Origin: Membranipora membranacea
Lineage: Eukaryota; Bryozoa; Gymnolaemata; Cheilostomatida; Membraniporidae
Direction of reading: 5' to 3'
DNA: 64,000 nt
Assembly: GCA_914767715.1 (NCBI GenBank)
Contig: OU612067.1
Location: 3,534,001-3,598,000 of the forward strand
The translations under genes were made by a program, and so were the position numbers. The notes under the pieces were generated by a model. It had not been told where the DNA came from and did not search any database. It saw only the letters and a list, made by a program, of their open reading frames with translations. Within the stretch, counting starts at the first letter, position 1. Every line of letters starts with the position of its first letter. Shown piece after piece: positions 1 through 12,000 of the stretch.

Positions 1-1345
1 GCTGCACACTATTTTCAGACTTAAAATATATAGGTCCCTAAAACATGCCAATCGCTTTTTCCCCTTTCTTATGACTCATTTTAATAATCTCCGATCTTAG
101 TCATTTTTTTTCCCAACACTGTAAGCATTTACCTATCAACACCATGATATCGGATGCAACAATAAAATTAAACTTATAATCCTGGATTCCGGTAGGATGT
201 TTTAGATAATGTAAAGAAGAAATTAGGTCAAGTTGGGAAGAAAAAGGAGGAATGAAGAGGAGAAAAAGGATAAATTGTAACTGTTCCTAGCTGAGGATCT
301 GCAGGTCATCTGGAGTTATGCACACTACTGACTGGATGACTTATATCTGATTTCAGTAAAATTGTCTTTCTTTGTTGAGATTTGTTCAACTCTAATCTCA
401 CAAACCCAGCGTGTGGCGATGGGACTTCATTGATAACATGTGCACATTTGAATCAAGAAATTTTTTCCTCATGGTTGCAAAAGCCCTGCATCAAGCGCAA
501 CTTTCTTAAATATTCCACAGCCACCAGAGGCTATATAAGGGTTTCGCTTTTAAAAAACCTCCTGAACTGCACACCAGATTTTAAAGATAGACATTAAGAC
601 AGATCCAGCATTAATAATAGAGACTCGGTAGTCCACCTACAGAGGTTTACTTGTGCGGGCGTAATATTATGGACAAAAGAATTTTTTATGTGACTTACTT
701 GTACCAATTTTCTATGCTCAAATTTACATCCTATTATGATACCTTTTGTACTGATCAAATCTGGATGTGTTACACAAGAATGGGGTGTAAACGAAGAGTA
801 ACTTCATCAGTCCATTAGTTTTTGTGTAAAGAAAATAAAGGATAACATTGCAAGACAATTTAACTATTATAGATTCTCGAGATTTTATTTATAAAGTTAA
901 ATTTTGGCACCATTAAAATCATAAGGTCATGTTGAACCAAACATCTAAGTCATCTCTGATATAACTTCAGTGTTCAAAAACTAATTTATTGAGAGTTTTT
1001 GGCTAGAGCATTATTTACAGCATACAGAGTATGCCCTGACGAAGGAGGTTAGCTTATTATAAATTACAGACTGTTCATGTACAAGTACATGAATAAGTGA
1101 AATAGTTTTGACTGCACTTTAGATTTAGACCAAAAATCGGGGATTAGTTCTTTGGCAGGACCAGTATGATTTTGAAGGAGTGAGCAGACTAATCATCAGT
1201 CTTATTTGTATCTCATAAACTGACTGATATGACTGGCCAACGCTGATTGGCTCCTAGCAAACAACTGCTCCGTCAGCTATCGGGGGTCGAATCATGGAAG
1301 ACTGCATACCTACATTAGTACCTCTCAACTCAATCAGTCTCTAAA
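1..1345. other. Intergenic, 3' side of the SLC25A39/40-like gene
   Basis: I recognise no gene here; the one short open frame (382-597) looks like chance. The segment lies downstream of the minus-strand carrier gene and should hold its 3' UTR. Minus-strand AATAAA poly(A) signals are seen as TTTATT at 985-990 and 884-889, about 360 and 460 bases past the stop codon. The rest is AT-rich and unassigned. Confidence 0.5.
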
Positions 1346-4300
1346 TCACCTCTCGTGGTGTAACTGATGGCTACTGGAGGCAGATTTAGCAGTTTGAGAC
1401 GAAGACAGAGGAGTAAGGTTAGCACTGTAATGTTCTGGTATTGATGTATAATCTGTCGTATTTATATTGTCATGTTTCTTAAAGAACTGCTTCCCATATT
1501 CATAAGAGCTAATCATGATTGCACAAGCTGGAGCTACTTTTAGCACTCTCGGTCCAAGACCTGAAATAAACAAAGAAAACAAAATATACCAGAAGTAGTG
1601 CCAATAATATAATATGAGTAAATGAGTATTCATCTGCAATCCCTTGTGAGATCAGACCATAGAGTTATTTTATACTCTATCGATATATTTACTATATATA
1701 TATATATATAGTAAATATATATATACATATAGTATATAATAACTCTATGGATCAGACCACCGATATCGTGTACTCAGTTTGATTAGATCTTCTAGGGAAA
1801 TCCAAGCTCAATTCGTATTGGGGAAAATCTTAATATGCCCGACTCAGAGTTACGCCTCTACGAACAAAAATAGGAATATACAGGTAAAACTGTAGACAGG
1901 CCAACATGACACAAGTATGAATTCGGCTGATTTAAAATATTCCATGATTGCAGCTGAAGGCGACTCCGTTGACCTTGTGTTGTCGCCTTCAAGAAGTGCA
2001 GGTTATAGGCCCACAATTCGCCGATCACTGAGGAAAATTGGCACGACAATTAGACAAGTGATAAACTCTACCGTCTTCAATTATCTACTAAGAAATATAT
2101 GTGAGAATTCACCCACCTGAGAACCAGGATTGTATCCCTTGCATTTTGTATAACTTCTTCAACATGGAGTATGTCGATATATTCTCTGTAGAGGCTGTTA
2201 ACAAGAGAACAAATTTATTTCATATCAATAAAGGTATTTAAGATTTGTGAACAGTGTTTGATTTCTATATATTTCTAAGAAAAGAGTAATGTAAGAAAAC
2301 GTATAAGACACCTGTAACCTAATGTCTTATACAGGTGTCTTACACCTGTAACCTAAGACATTAGGTTACAGCTGTAACCTAATGTCTTAGGTTACAGCTG
2401 TAAGGCACCTGTAACCTAATGTCTTATACAGGTGTCTTACAGCTGTAACCTAATGTCTTATACAGGTGTCTTACACCTGTAACCTAATGTCTTATACAGG
2501 TGTCTTACAGCTGTAACCTAATGTCTTAGGTTACAGCTGTAAGACACCTGTATAAGACATTAGGTTACAGCTGTAACCTAATGTCTTAGGTTACAGGTGT
2601 CTTACACCTGTAACCTAATGTCTTATACAGGTGTCTTACAGCTGTAACCTAATGTCTTATACAGGTGTCTTACACCTGTAACCTAATGTCTTATACAGGT
2701 GTCTTACAGCTGTAACCTAATGTCTTAGGTTACAGCTGTAAGACACCTGTATAAGACATTAGGTTACAGCTGTAACCTAATGTCTTAGGTTACAGGTGTC
2801 TTACACCTGTAACCTAATGTCTTAGGTTACAGGTGTCTTACAGCTGTAACCTAATGTCTTAGGTTACAGCTGTAAGACACCTGTAACCTAATGTCTTATA
2901 CAGGTGTCTTACAGCTGTAACCTGATGTCTTAGGTTACAGCTGTAAGACACCTGTATAAGACATTAGGTTACAGCTGTAACCTAATGTCTTAAGTTACAG
3001 CTGTAAGACACCTGTAACCTAATGTCTTAGGTTACAGGTGTAAGACACCTGTAACCTAAGACATTAGGTTACAGCTGTAAGACACCTGTAACTTAAGACA
3101 TTAGGTTACAGCTGTAACCTAATGTCTTAGGTTACAGGTGTCTTACAGCTGTAACCTAGGAATTAGGTTACAGGTGTCTTACAGCTTTCTTACATTACTG
3201 TGTTTGGCATATTCTCATTTGAAGGAAAATCAGTAGAAAAAGAATAAATAGCAATGTTCACAAAATAAATCTATAAAATGGAGGAAGCTTACCGAATGCT
3301 GATCCAAGTTCTACTTGTCTGTGAGTTTTCACCACATCGAATGGTAGTGTGAGTGTCGAACAAATCTGTCAATACATAAGAGTAGTAACAGTGTAGAAGC
3401 TCTATTGATATTATTAGCCCTGCTGAGTACGTTCAATTTAAAAAGGAAATATAATTAACAGTTGTCTCGACATGTCAAAAGAGGGGAGAACTCCTAATAT
3501 GAGGGAGTTTCCAGACATAATGATGTTATATATTTTTGCTTGTATATATCTAACTCACCGTTCCGCCGATAATACCGAATATGAAGCTGTGCCATGTAGG
3601 TATATAATCTGTGTGGTAATATGACATAGACATACCCTTCATTGTCTCATATAAGGTGAAATAAGTCGCTGTAAATAATTCAAACACAAACATCAAACAA
3701 GAACCTATGTGGTGCAGAGATTCAGAATGGCTCACTGCCTTTAAGTCTATTTTACAAGATGTAAGCCAAAGTTTTTTTCAAACAATTATGTCTCATTTTT
3801 CGTTATAATCATCAATGTATTTACATCGCATCATGTTCAAAGACATTAATCCACTTTGTGCCATCAGCTAAGTGACAGCATATAATACCATCAAAATAAG
3901 TCCCTTTTCTGTGAAATGTCACCATTTAAAAAATTGACAGTCCAGGTTTCTTATGACAGATGGATAATTGAAGAACTAACCAGAGAAAGGGACATCCCTC
4001 CACATCATAGCACCCCATCCATTCCAAAGAGAGCGCCAGCCCTGGTGTCTTATAGATGTCATCACAGCATCTTTAGTCTGTCTGTCAACACAGAACAAAA
4101 TAAAATATCAGCTGTATGGTAAATGAAGCGATATCAAAAAACTAGTTAAGCAGGGTGATCTCACAACTAACAACGTGATAATTTGTTGTGAAATTAGATT
4201 GCAATTATTTTATAAACATAACACAGTCAGTTATGGGCTGGGTCAAGTGGTGACAGATCAGGTCTTGTTGTGCTCTGAGCAAGGTGGTGGAAATAAATGC

Positions 4301-7300
4301 AGTAAGGAAGCGATTCTTTCCACACTGGATTTTAGATGTCTACATCCATGTCAATATTTCACAAATGATCACTAATCCCTAAACTGCACATATGACTGTA
4401 TGTTTCTGGACTCAGCGTTTTCTTATGATGATTAATAGGAATACAGACCAAAAATTTGGAATGTTCAGCGTTGAGTTTTTTTCAATATCCTGGGTATGAG
4501 ATGGATACCGCAAACAATTACAAAGTGCTTTAAGTTATCATTATAACTACGACGTAAAGGTCACTTACTTATAAGTCATCTGCTCAGACTGTATTTTGGT
4601 CCTGATTAGTTCTAGAGGTGATATCACAGTTATTGCTATGGCTGCAAGTAAAAAAAACAGCGGTAAGCGAGTCTGAAGATCAACAATCACACTCGGGCAC
4701 CTAAATTAGACTATTTATACAGACACGGCCCAGGTAATTCACCGTAGACAAGACAGAATATAGTTATCAGATCAATGAACTAAACTAGGTTTAGTTCATT
4801 GATCAGACCACATTTTGATACACAAACAGGTCAGACCAGAGGTGTGAGGATTTTGACAGTTATAACCTCTGGGAGACATGAGGTCCATATAAATGTATGA
4901 CAATGTGAAGCATCAATTATTTGGCTTAAACACTACTCTAAGACCAAAGCATGTTATAGTCAGGCAGTTAATTATGATAAAGTTGTGTCAGATTTGCATG
5001 GTAAAATATTCAATGCTCTACTTGGCATGAATTATTGATGACGGAAAGAGTGTCTTCCATAAGGGAAGGGAACTCTCATTCTCTGCATTATGAGGTCACA
5101 GCCTCCCGGATGTAAAATACAAAAAACTTCCGGGAGGCTGTGACCTCATAATGCAGTGAATGAGAGTTCCCTTCCCTTATGGAAAGCACTCTTTCCATCA
5201 TCAATAATTCAAGCCAAGTAGAGCATTGAATTCCTTCCATGCATATCTGACACAACTTTATCATAAGTAACTGTCTGACTATATCATGCTTTGGTCTTTG
5301 GGAAGTCTTTAAGCACCATACGGAAATGCACAGTGAGCTTAGTATACTTACACCTAGCGATGCCGCCACACATGAACGGAATCAACTTTGAATTCTTCTG
5401 CCCATTTTTATATCCAAATGCTAATTTTAGCTGATCGTAAGAAGTGAAATATACAACTGTGTTAGGGACAGCCATCACTCTACAAATAAATAGTCATGAG
5501 TGAATAACTAAAATAACTAACTAACCAATAAACTATATGGACAGTCCCCAGCAAAACAATTTTACAGGTATATAACCTGATAAAACAAAAATATGTGGCT
5601 TGAGTTGCCCCCTCTTTGGTCACAAAGATATCCTTTAGATAAGCCTATTCCGACTATGTTAATTTCACCAAAAAATCCCCTAGACAACAACTGCTGAAGT
5701 GATGCATCAAATTATATGTGAGGGTCGACTCTCGAAAGATATAGCTAAGCATTAGACTCGTGATAAATAAAACTCAATGGTTCAGAAAATGCACAACATC
5801 ATCAGAGCATAATATTTAAGGCAGAAAAAAGTTTTGATGAGAGCATTAGATAAAGCGTTAAGAGATATCAGACCGTTTAATAAACAGTAAAGACATACAG
5901 TGTAGGGCTAAGACCGCTCCATAGAGACCTCATACCTTCCTGCCTAGGTATCTTCACAAATGCATCCTGCAACAAAGAATCAGTATATTCTGTGAATGTT
6001 AATAACTACATAGATAACGTAAGCCTGTTCATGGTTTTACAAATTTAGACCACTTTCAAAAACAAGAATGTCCACTCTTCCCATGTCTGAATGTATGATC
6101 ATCAAACATCACCCTACCCTACATAATGAGAAGATTAAGGCATCACAAACAAGTTCAATATTTTGTTGGATAGTTGTTTCTGCAGAAACACGTCTACTCT
6201 AGCTTACCATCATGCCGTTCAGTTTCTCGTTATGCAAAGGTCTCCACAGTTTAGCTTGAGATCCAATCGTACCATTACCATTGAGGCAAGTACATACATG
6301 ATCCATCAATCCATTACAGTAGAGGAAACACTCTCCCTTCACAAACCCTTTAGTTTGTGCCTGTAGTCTTATTTTCACAACATCCAAAGGGGTCACTAGA
6401 AACGAGTAGGACATATGTTCATTTCCACAACTAAGCCTTACAAATTGGCATAAATAAAGGAGGTATTGCTAAATATAGATAAAACATGGAAACAGTGGTG
6501 ACGCTAGATTCCATGGTCTTAATCTGCTTCACACTTATTTCTTACACATCATTTTACACTTTCACAATTTCACTGCGTATTGACTTGAGGTGTTGGTACA
6601 TAAACTAACTAACAAAGCATCTACAATGATCATTGACCAGTACACAGACCTGGTGACAGTAGGTAGTATCCTGCCTTGACAACATTTTTGTTTGGTGTTC
6701 ACCCAATTGACAAACAAAGCTTGTCAATTAGGCAGGCTCAGTAAGTAGTGAGTTGGTATAATAAGTAGTGAGTTGGTATAATAAGTAGTGCAACAAAGAT
6801 GAGCCTAGCTCTAGTCTACTCTTGGTATTCATCTTTTATCAAATAATAAAAAGAACGGTTACAACAATAAACTATATATATGATTGACTTAATAAAAGCT
6901 TGACTTTCTCCTGATATCATAATCAGATAGTTATAACTGAACACCAGTATTTTATAATGGTATAATTTGTATCAATGAGTAGGCCTACCCCTGTATGTAT
7001 GTAACACTCATTTTTGGTCCAGCCAGTCAATACAAGATAACCAGCAACCAATTTGGGGTTTGGGGCTCGCTGCTTACTCACTGGTCCCCCAGTGGCAGGT
7101 TAGGGTGTATGGCTTTCTAAATTTGGTTATCAGTTATTGACCCGGAAACGAAATACGGATATATGAGATTGCCACATCTCAATAGCCTTCATCATAAGTT
7201 GGAGATTACTCGACAAGTACCAAGTAAGTAAGCAATGAACTCCCTCTTCCCTCTTCCCTGAAGAGGGAGTTCATTGAAGTAAGTAAGTAAAGTAAGTAAA

Positions 7301-7416
7301 GTCATGTGTATATATATATCTATCTATGATGATACTATGATTGTTAGCTTACTAAAAACTGCAGTCAGCAAAGCCCCAGAGCATGATGACAGCATTTGTT
7401 GTTGAACCTCCTTCAT
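1346..7416 (-). CDS. SLC25A40: Mitochondrial carrier, SLC25A39/SLC25A40 type (glutathione importer)
   Basis: Inner-mitochondrial-membrane solute carrier; vertebrate SLC25A39/40 bring glutathione into the matrix. Ten coding exons on the minus strand: 7416-7353, 6395-6208, 5966-5899, 5479-5352, 4641-4569, 4081-3981, 3668-3559, 3365-3293, 2194-2117 and 1560-1346. Their sum is 1098 nt, giving 365 aa. All introns are GT–AG and phases agree. The start ATG at 7416 follows an in-frame TGA and begins the family N-terminus ([17 protein letters not shown]). Three carrier signatures are present, PLDVVK, PLELIR and PFDVVK, each opening one of the three two-helix repeats. The first matrix loop keeps the subfamily cysteine cluster (Cys44, 48, 56, 58 in [15 protein letters not shown]), which excludes other SLC25 groups. 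The C-terminus carries the family block [15 protein letters not shown] and then a low-complexity Ser/His tail. Similarity is slightly closer to SLC25A40 than to SLC25A39. Several introns hold hairpin elements. Confidence 0.93.
1657..1750. mobile_element. 94-bp MITE-like hairpin with 6-bp flanking repeat
   Basis: The ends are an inverted 13-mer (CCATAGAGTTATT at left, its complement at right). The centre is an AT-rich palindrome of TA repeats. The element is flanked on both sides by ATCAGA (1651-1656 and 1751-1756), which reads as a target-site duplication. It lies in the last intron of the carrier gene and has no coding capacity. Confidence 0.6.
2301..3186. repeat. Palindromic word array (886 bp) in an intron
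   Basis: Nearly every base belongs to a few short words and their complements: CCTAATGTCTTA, ACAGGTGTCTTA and TTACAGCTGTAA (itself a perfect palindrome). They are chained head-to-tail and head-to-head in changing order, so the array is palindromic at several nested scales and both strands look alike. The edges are sharp: ordinary intron sequence resumes before 2301 and after 3186. It sits in the carrier intron between exons 3365-3293 and 2194-2117. No reading frame and no CRISPR-like unique spacers are present. Confidence 0.9.
4770..4804. repeat. Short palindrome in intron
   Basis: Two 15-base arms (ATCAATGAACTAAAC and its complement) face each other across three bases. This is one of several hairpins in the carrier gene introns. 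Confidence 0.7.
4941..5297. mobile_element. Fold-back element, about 170-bp arms
   Basis: The segment from AGACCAAAGCATG (4941) is repeated in inverted orientation ending CATGCTTTGGTCT (5285-5297). The arms match through almost their whole length, with a spacer of roughly 15 bases near 5117. The left arm shows more substitutions than the inner arm. The element lies in the intron between exons 5479-5352 and 4641-4569 and overlaps the 3' end of no exon. No target duplication was found. Confidence 0.85.
6733..6792. repeat. Tandem repeat, about 20-bp unit
   Basis: Two and a half head-to-tail copies of a unit containing AATAAGTAGTGAGTTGGTAT, inside the first intron of the carrier gene. Confidence 0.8.
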
Positions 7417-7766
7417 CTTTCATGGATCGTGACGGGAGCCACTACCAAAATCTGCCAAGTCAGAGATGGATGTTGCACAGGATGAGTGAGCAGAAGAAAA
7501 AAAGTTATGTTACATCATGTCAGGTGAGAAAACATGTGAATTTGTTGACATATCCGGTATAAAACTGGATCTGCACACATTTACAACATTTCGAGCAGTT
7601 TAAGGATTCTGATTGGTTAATCCTTCTATGTCAAGTGGGCGGTGCCCACATGAAAAAGTTGTGCAAAATTCAGTTGGGATTTGTTAACAGTACCTGCACT
7701 TAAGCTTTAACTCCCTTTGCTTCAAATATACCACCTGTTATTCAACACCTTAGACAAAGTGAAGAC
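7417..7766. promoter_or_regulatory. Shared bidirectional promoter region, SLC25A40-like / SRD5A3-like
   Basis: This is the 350-bp gap between two divergent start codons, so both promoters and 5' UTRs must fit here unless upstream non-coding exons exist. An inverted CCAAT box (GATTGGTTAA, about 7610-7619) is present. No TATA box is obvious in either direction. Bidirectional use is inferred from the layout only. Confidence 0.5.
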
Positions 7767-8720
7767 ATGGATTGGGATGCTATCAGCATAATCCTGTATC
7801 TGTATTGGATATGTGATATTTTGTTGGTTTTGTATGGATTGCCAACAACATTGGATTGGGTTTCTCCACCTGCATTCTTCAAGGAGCTCTTCTCATATGG
7901 CAAAACCAGAGACTCAGAAGTGACAAATCCTCTAGTCAAGTTTATTGAAATACCCAAAGCCTGGTTCAAACACTACTACTATTATGGAGTGGTTGTCTCC
8001 TCATACATGGTAGTATTAACAGTGGGCTGCTTCATGTTCCACAAGGATATCCCTGGTAGAGAGCAACTAATGGATATTTTTAGTGACAGAGTTCAAGTCA
8101 TTGATGAATACGCTGCCATGATGATATCCATAATGATGCTGTTCCAGCACTGCAGAAGAATCTACGAGTGTTTGTTTGTCAGCGTTTACTCTAAAGGGAC
8201 TATGAATATACTGCATTTCTTGCTTGGATTTCTGCTTTACTCCACTGTACAGGCTTGTGCAGTATGTGATGGGCCTGCATTGAAAGTGCCAAGCGGGGAT
8301 CCAACCCCAATCATCAATCAGTTGCAGTCTGTTAACCTAGCTCAACTCGCTACCGATCACTGGAATAAGATTGTAGGAGCATTGCTCTTCCTTTGGGCCT
8401 CATATTACCACAATCAATCACACGCAATCCTGGCTAACCTCAGAAAAGATCGAAGTGGAAACAAGGTACTACACAGACAGCATGTTATACCTCGGGGTGG
8501 GCTCTTTGAGTATCTGTCAGCGCCTCACTTTGTATGTGAGATCCTCATCTATCTAGCTATGGGATTAGTCGCGAAGGACAGCTGGACATTCTGGATGGGC
8601 CCAGTTCTGTTCACTGCCACAAACCAAGCTCTGATGTGTAGCGAAACACACAAATGGTACACTAACAACTTTGATAAATATCCGAAGAATCGTTACATGT
8701 TTATTCCTTATATCCTGTAG
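7767..8720 (+). CDS. SRD5A3: Polyprenol reductase, steroid 5-alpha-reductase 3 family
   Basis: Enzyme of the ER membrane. SRD5A3 supports the step from polyprenol to dolichol, the lipid carrier for N-glycosylation. This is a single-exon ORF of 317 aa, almost exactly the human length of 318. It is hydrophobic with about six membrane segments. The C-terminal steroid-reductase domain spans roughly residues 205-317 and has the family blocks GGLFEYLSAPHFVCEILIY and, at the end, DKYPKNRYMFIPYIL. The first ATG of the frame is used and gives a typical N-terminus. It is divergently arranged with the carrier gene and converges on the NIFK-like gene. A variant poly(A) signal ATTAAA lies at 8809-8814. 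The lack of introns is unusual beside its intron-rich neighbours and could reflect an old retrocopy or intron loss. A different 5-alpha-reductase paralog is less likely given the C-terminus. Confidence 0.9.
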   Translation: MDWDAISIILYLYWICDILLVLYGLPTTLDWVSPPAFFKELFSYGKTRDSEVTNPLVKFIEIPKAWFKHYYYYGVVVSSYMVVLTVGCFMFHKDIPGREQLMDIFSDRVQVIDEYAAMMISIMMLFQHCRRIYECLFVSVYSKGTMNILHFLLGFLLYSTVQACAVCDGPALKVPSGDPTPIINQLQSVNLAQLATDHWNKIVGALLFLWASYYHNQSHAILANLRKDRSGNKVLHRQHVIPRGGLFEYLSAPHFVCEILIYLAMGLVAKDSWTFWMGPVLFTATNQALMCSETHKWYTNNFDKYPKNRYMFIPYIL

Positions 8721-9043
8721 GTATAATCTGGTTTTAAACACTAACAGATGACTTGAAATTTTCTGATAGATTTTACTCAATTGATTTGCCATGCAAGACA
8801 ATTTAAGAATTAAATGTCCTTGATCTCCACCGAGTCTTTGCAGTGTTGACTATCAACTGTTTGTGTCTAGTTTTCTACATTATTTGTCCAAAAAGTGGTA
8901 GTGTTTATGTAAAAGTATAATGTATATAATGTACTATGTTCAACGTTTTTAACTTTAAATTTAGAAATATATATGCTAGATCCACCAGAATTCTTAATTC
9001 TGTTTATCACATATATACACTGATTATGAGTAATTGTCGTTAT
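8721..9043. other. Convergent 3' spacer
   Basis: A 323-bp gap between the stop codons of two converging genes. It holds both 3' UTRs, including ATTAAA at 8809-8814 for the plus-strand gene. Nothing else is recognised. Confidence 0.6.
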
Positions 9044-12000
9044 TCACTTAGTGGGTTTTTTTCTCATAGCACTTCTAGTAACTCTTGGTGAGATTTTAGG
9101 TGTCTTCTTTTTGGGAGTCTTCTCCATAGTTATAACTTCAGTCTGAGGGGTAGCTGGCTTTTTCTCTATTTTAGCTTGAGATCTCTGTTGCAGTGCTGGA
9201 GATGCGTCTGACATTTGTACAGATTTCTGTTTAGCCTCTCCTTTGGGGGACTTCTTATTGCTGCTGCCAACAGTTTTTTGAGTTTTCTTGGTACTGTGAT
9301 AAATGAAGATGCAATGATAAGCATTTCATCACAAAGTACACATTCCAAAAATGGTGATTAAAGACACAAACATTTGAACAGCAAAATTGGAAATCATCCC
9401 ATATAGATTTTAATTCGTGATAGGGCAGAAATGAATTATTATTACTATTTAAGATCTGACCACTAAGAATTGCTTATCACTAGCCCTTTCCTGTGAACAG
9501 GTTAACACAGATTTTTTTCTCAAATTTTCATCCCTCAATAATATGCTCGCCAGTACACAGAGAAGAAAACACCATTCACCAAACTCAATGGAAATAAATG
9601 GTCATTAAAGCAATGAACTCCCATTGATCAGAGTATACAGACAAGGGCCCAACTATTTTAACTGGGTCCTGATTCACTCAAAAGATGGGAGATGTATCTT
9701 ATTTGTATTAAATGAAGCCGCTGACTTGAGCTCACCTGCTAATCTGCTGAGGGGGAGTTAGAAACTCCTCAGCATTATCCGATGGAGCCACACGAGATGG
9801 CACAGGTGTTTTTGGGAACACTTTCTTAGCTGTCGACTTTTTCCTAAGAAGGACAAAAAATGAATATATATCATTAAATGATACTGGTTGCAATGACTCA
9901 GGTAGTGAGATAATTCAGGCTTGCGGCGTTATATGAGAGCACTGATGAGCTGTCACTATAGTGATCAGATTGTGTCTCATCGGCCTGCCACAGTCTGGTT
10001 AAGTTTGCCGGTCTTATATTCAACACTTCCACTTATATTCAGGCAGGGATGGTAAGGATTTCCGGTCACTTCTGATATGTATTGCTCTTGTGGCTGTGGC
10101 TACATAAATTGGAGTGGATCGTAAGTCTATATTTTTATCTGTATTATACTTTGGAGTCCTGCGTATCATTTTAGCACTTACTTAGAGGCGGTCGCTACTT
10201 CACTAGGTGGAGTATCAAACTCATCAGTACCAGCACTGCTAGCTGTCGTCTCGATAATCTCTTTAGGAGGAGATTGAGATACTGATACTGCCTTCTTCTT
10301 ACCAGTAGATTTTGCAGCCTGCTATAAATACATAAAATCTTAATCAGTCTGAAGTGGTCATATAATCAGAATGCTTTTGATAATAATAAGAGCTTGACAT
10401 ATTATTCTAACAATACATATTTTTATTGTGCCAGAACTGACATGTGTTATTCACCCGAGCAGCGGAGAACCATGATACTTATGACACAAAAAAATCAATT
10501 TACATGGGGAATTACATTCTGATCTGCTTCATGTATACTTGGGATACCAGCGCTGTGTATTACTTAAGCCTGATGTTGATGTTTTCCTCATGAGCGAATC
10601 TTCAATTTTATATGACTCAAGCTCTTCCATGACAAATTATGGAACTTGGGGACAGGGCAATGTTAATTTCTCTTCTCACTTCTTGAGAAAGTTAGGTGGA
10701 AATGACCTGTTACATATCCCTAAAAATGGCAGTGGATGGTGTATGCATTAGATTGAATTTTTAAAGTTTACCCATCATATCATGATTCAGATTCTAACTC
10801 AGGCTACTTTAGAAAAAAAACCGATTAATTCTGCTTTTTTTTAGATATGGAAACCCAGGTTATGAATAATAAGTTACAAACATTATCAAATCAAAGTGCC
10901 GATATACATGTTTATTTGAAGTTGCCTGATCCTTATCAAAGAGAAGACAACCACAGTGTCTATCAGCTGCTTGGGCACTACATGGTATTGATGAACTGCC
11001 TGAAATAGAGAACATTGGGAGTATATTTCACCTGCTAGATATGCATGTTTGATAAAGTTACCTGTTTTAATGGTTTATCTGCGGCTGGGGTTTTAGTCTT
11101 TACTAGTTCAGGCTTTTTAGCTGATGCCTTCATGTTTGGAGTCTCACTTGTGTTGGGTGTTTTGCTGACTGAAGTTTTGACTTGAGCTACCATCTGTTTC
11201 GGGGTCTGATTTTCGCCATCTTTTTCAGCAGATTGAGGGGTCTGATTTTCGCCATCTTTTTCAGCAGATTTAGGGGTCTTCTGGGCTTCAGTTTGTTTCG
11301 GAGCTGGGCTCTTGCCTGTTGAAATTGCAACAGTGGGAGTTTTGTCCTTTTGCACTGACTTTAGCTTATCGGCTGGTGTAGCCATTTTAGTGTCTTTCTT
11401 TTGACTGCCTGTTATTTTCACCTTTTCCTCCTTAGATTTCTTCACAGGAGCATCTTCAGATGATGGCTCTTCAGTTTTTCTCTTCAATGATGATAACTGA
11501 AACATATTGGAACGTGAGTATGTTATAGGATTCATGAAAACATTCCAATCAAAGGTTTTAACCAGAGATTGAAATAAGGTCGATTTGTCTGTGAGGAGAC
11601 GACTTATTCAAAACAGTCCATCGAATGCAAGAGTAATTTTCAAACCTAATAGATGAACAGTCTGGAAGGAAAAATAGTCTGAACCGTTTGTCTACACTAC
11701 AGCATAAATTGAGACACATACCTCATATCCAATCGACTCCAGCAGTGCTTTCCTTTTATTAGATATTTCTTTGGTTGGTTTAGATTCATTGTACTGCTGC
11801 AGCGCCTTGCTTGTTTTCTCTTCTTTTCTGTGTTTTGCATGCCTGTTAGGGCCGCCGAATATACCGGGATGTACCTTCTCCTCATCCACCAGCTCAGCTG
11901 TAGAAAACAATACAAACTCATTGTAGAGAAAAGCCATATCTAAACCAAAATACTCCATCACAGCCAATGGTATAGGGTCACTACTCTACAAAAGCTGCTC

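Noticed and set aside
382-597. 71-aa plus-strand protein
   Set aside because: No recognisable features; lies in the presumed 3' UTR of the carrier gene and is of chance length.
2301-3186. CRISPR-like array
   Set aside because: No unique spacers occur between repeats; spacers are themselves the same words inverted, and the setting is a eukaryotic intron.
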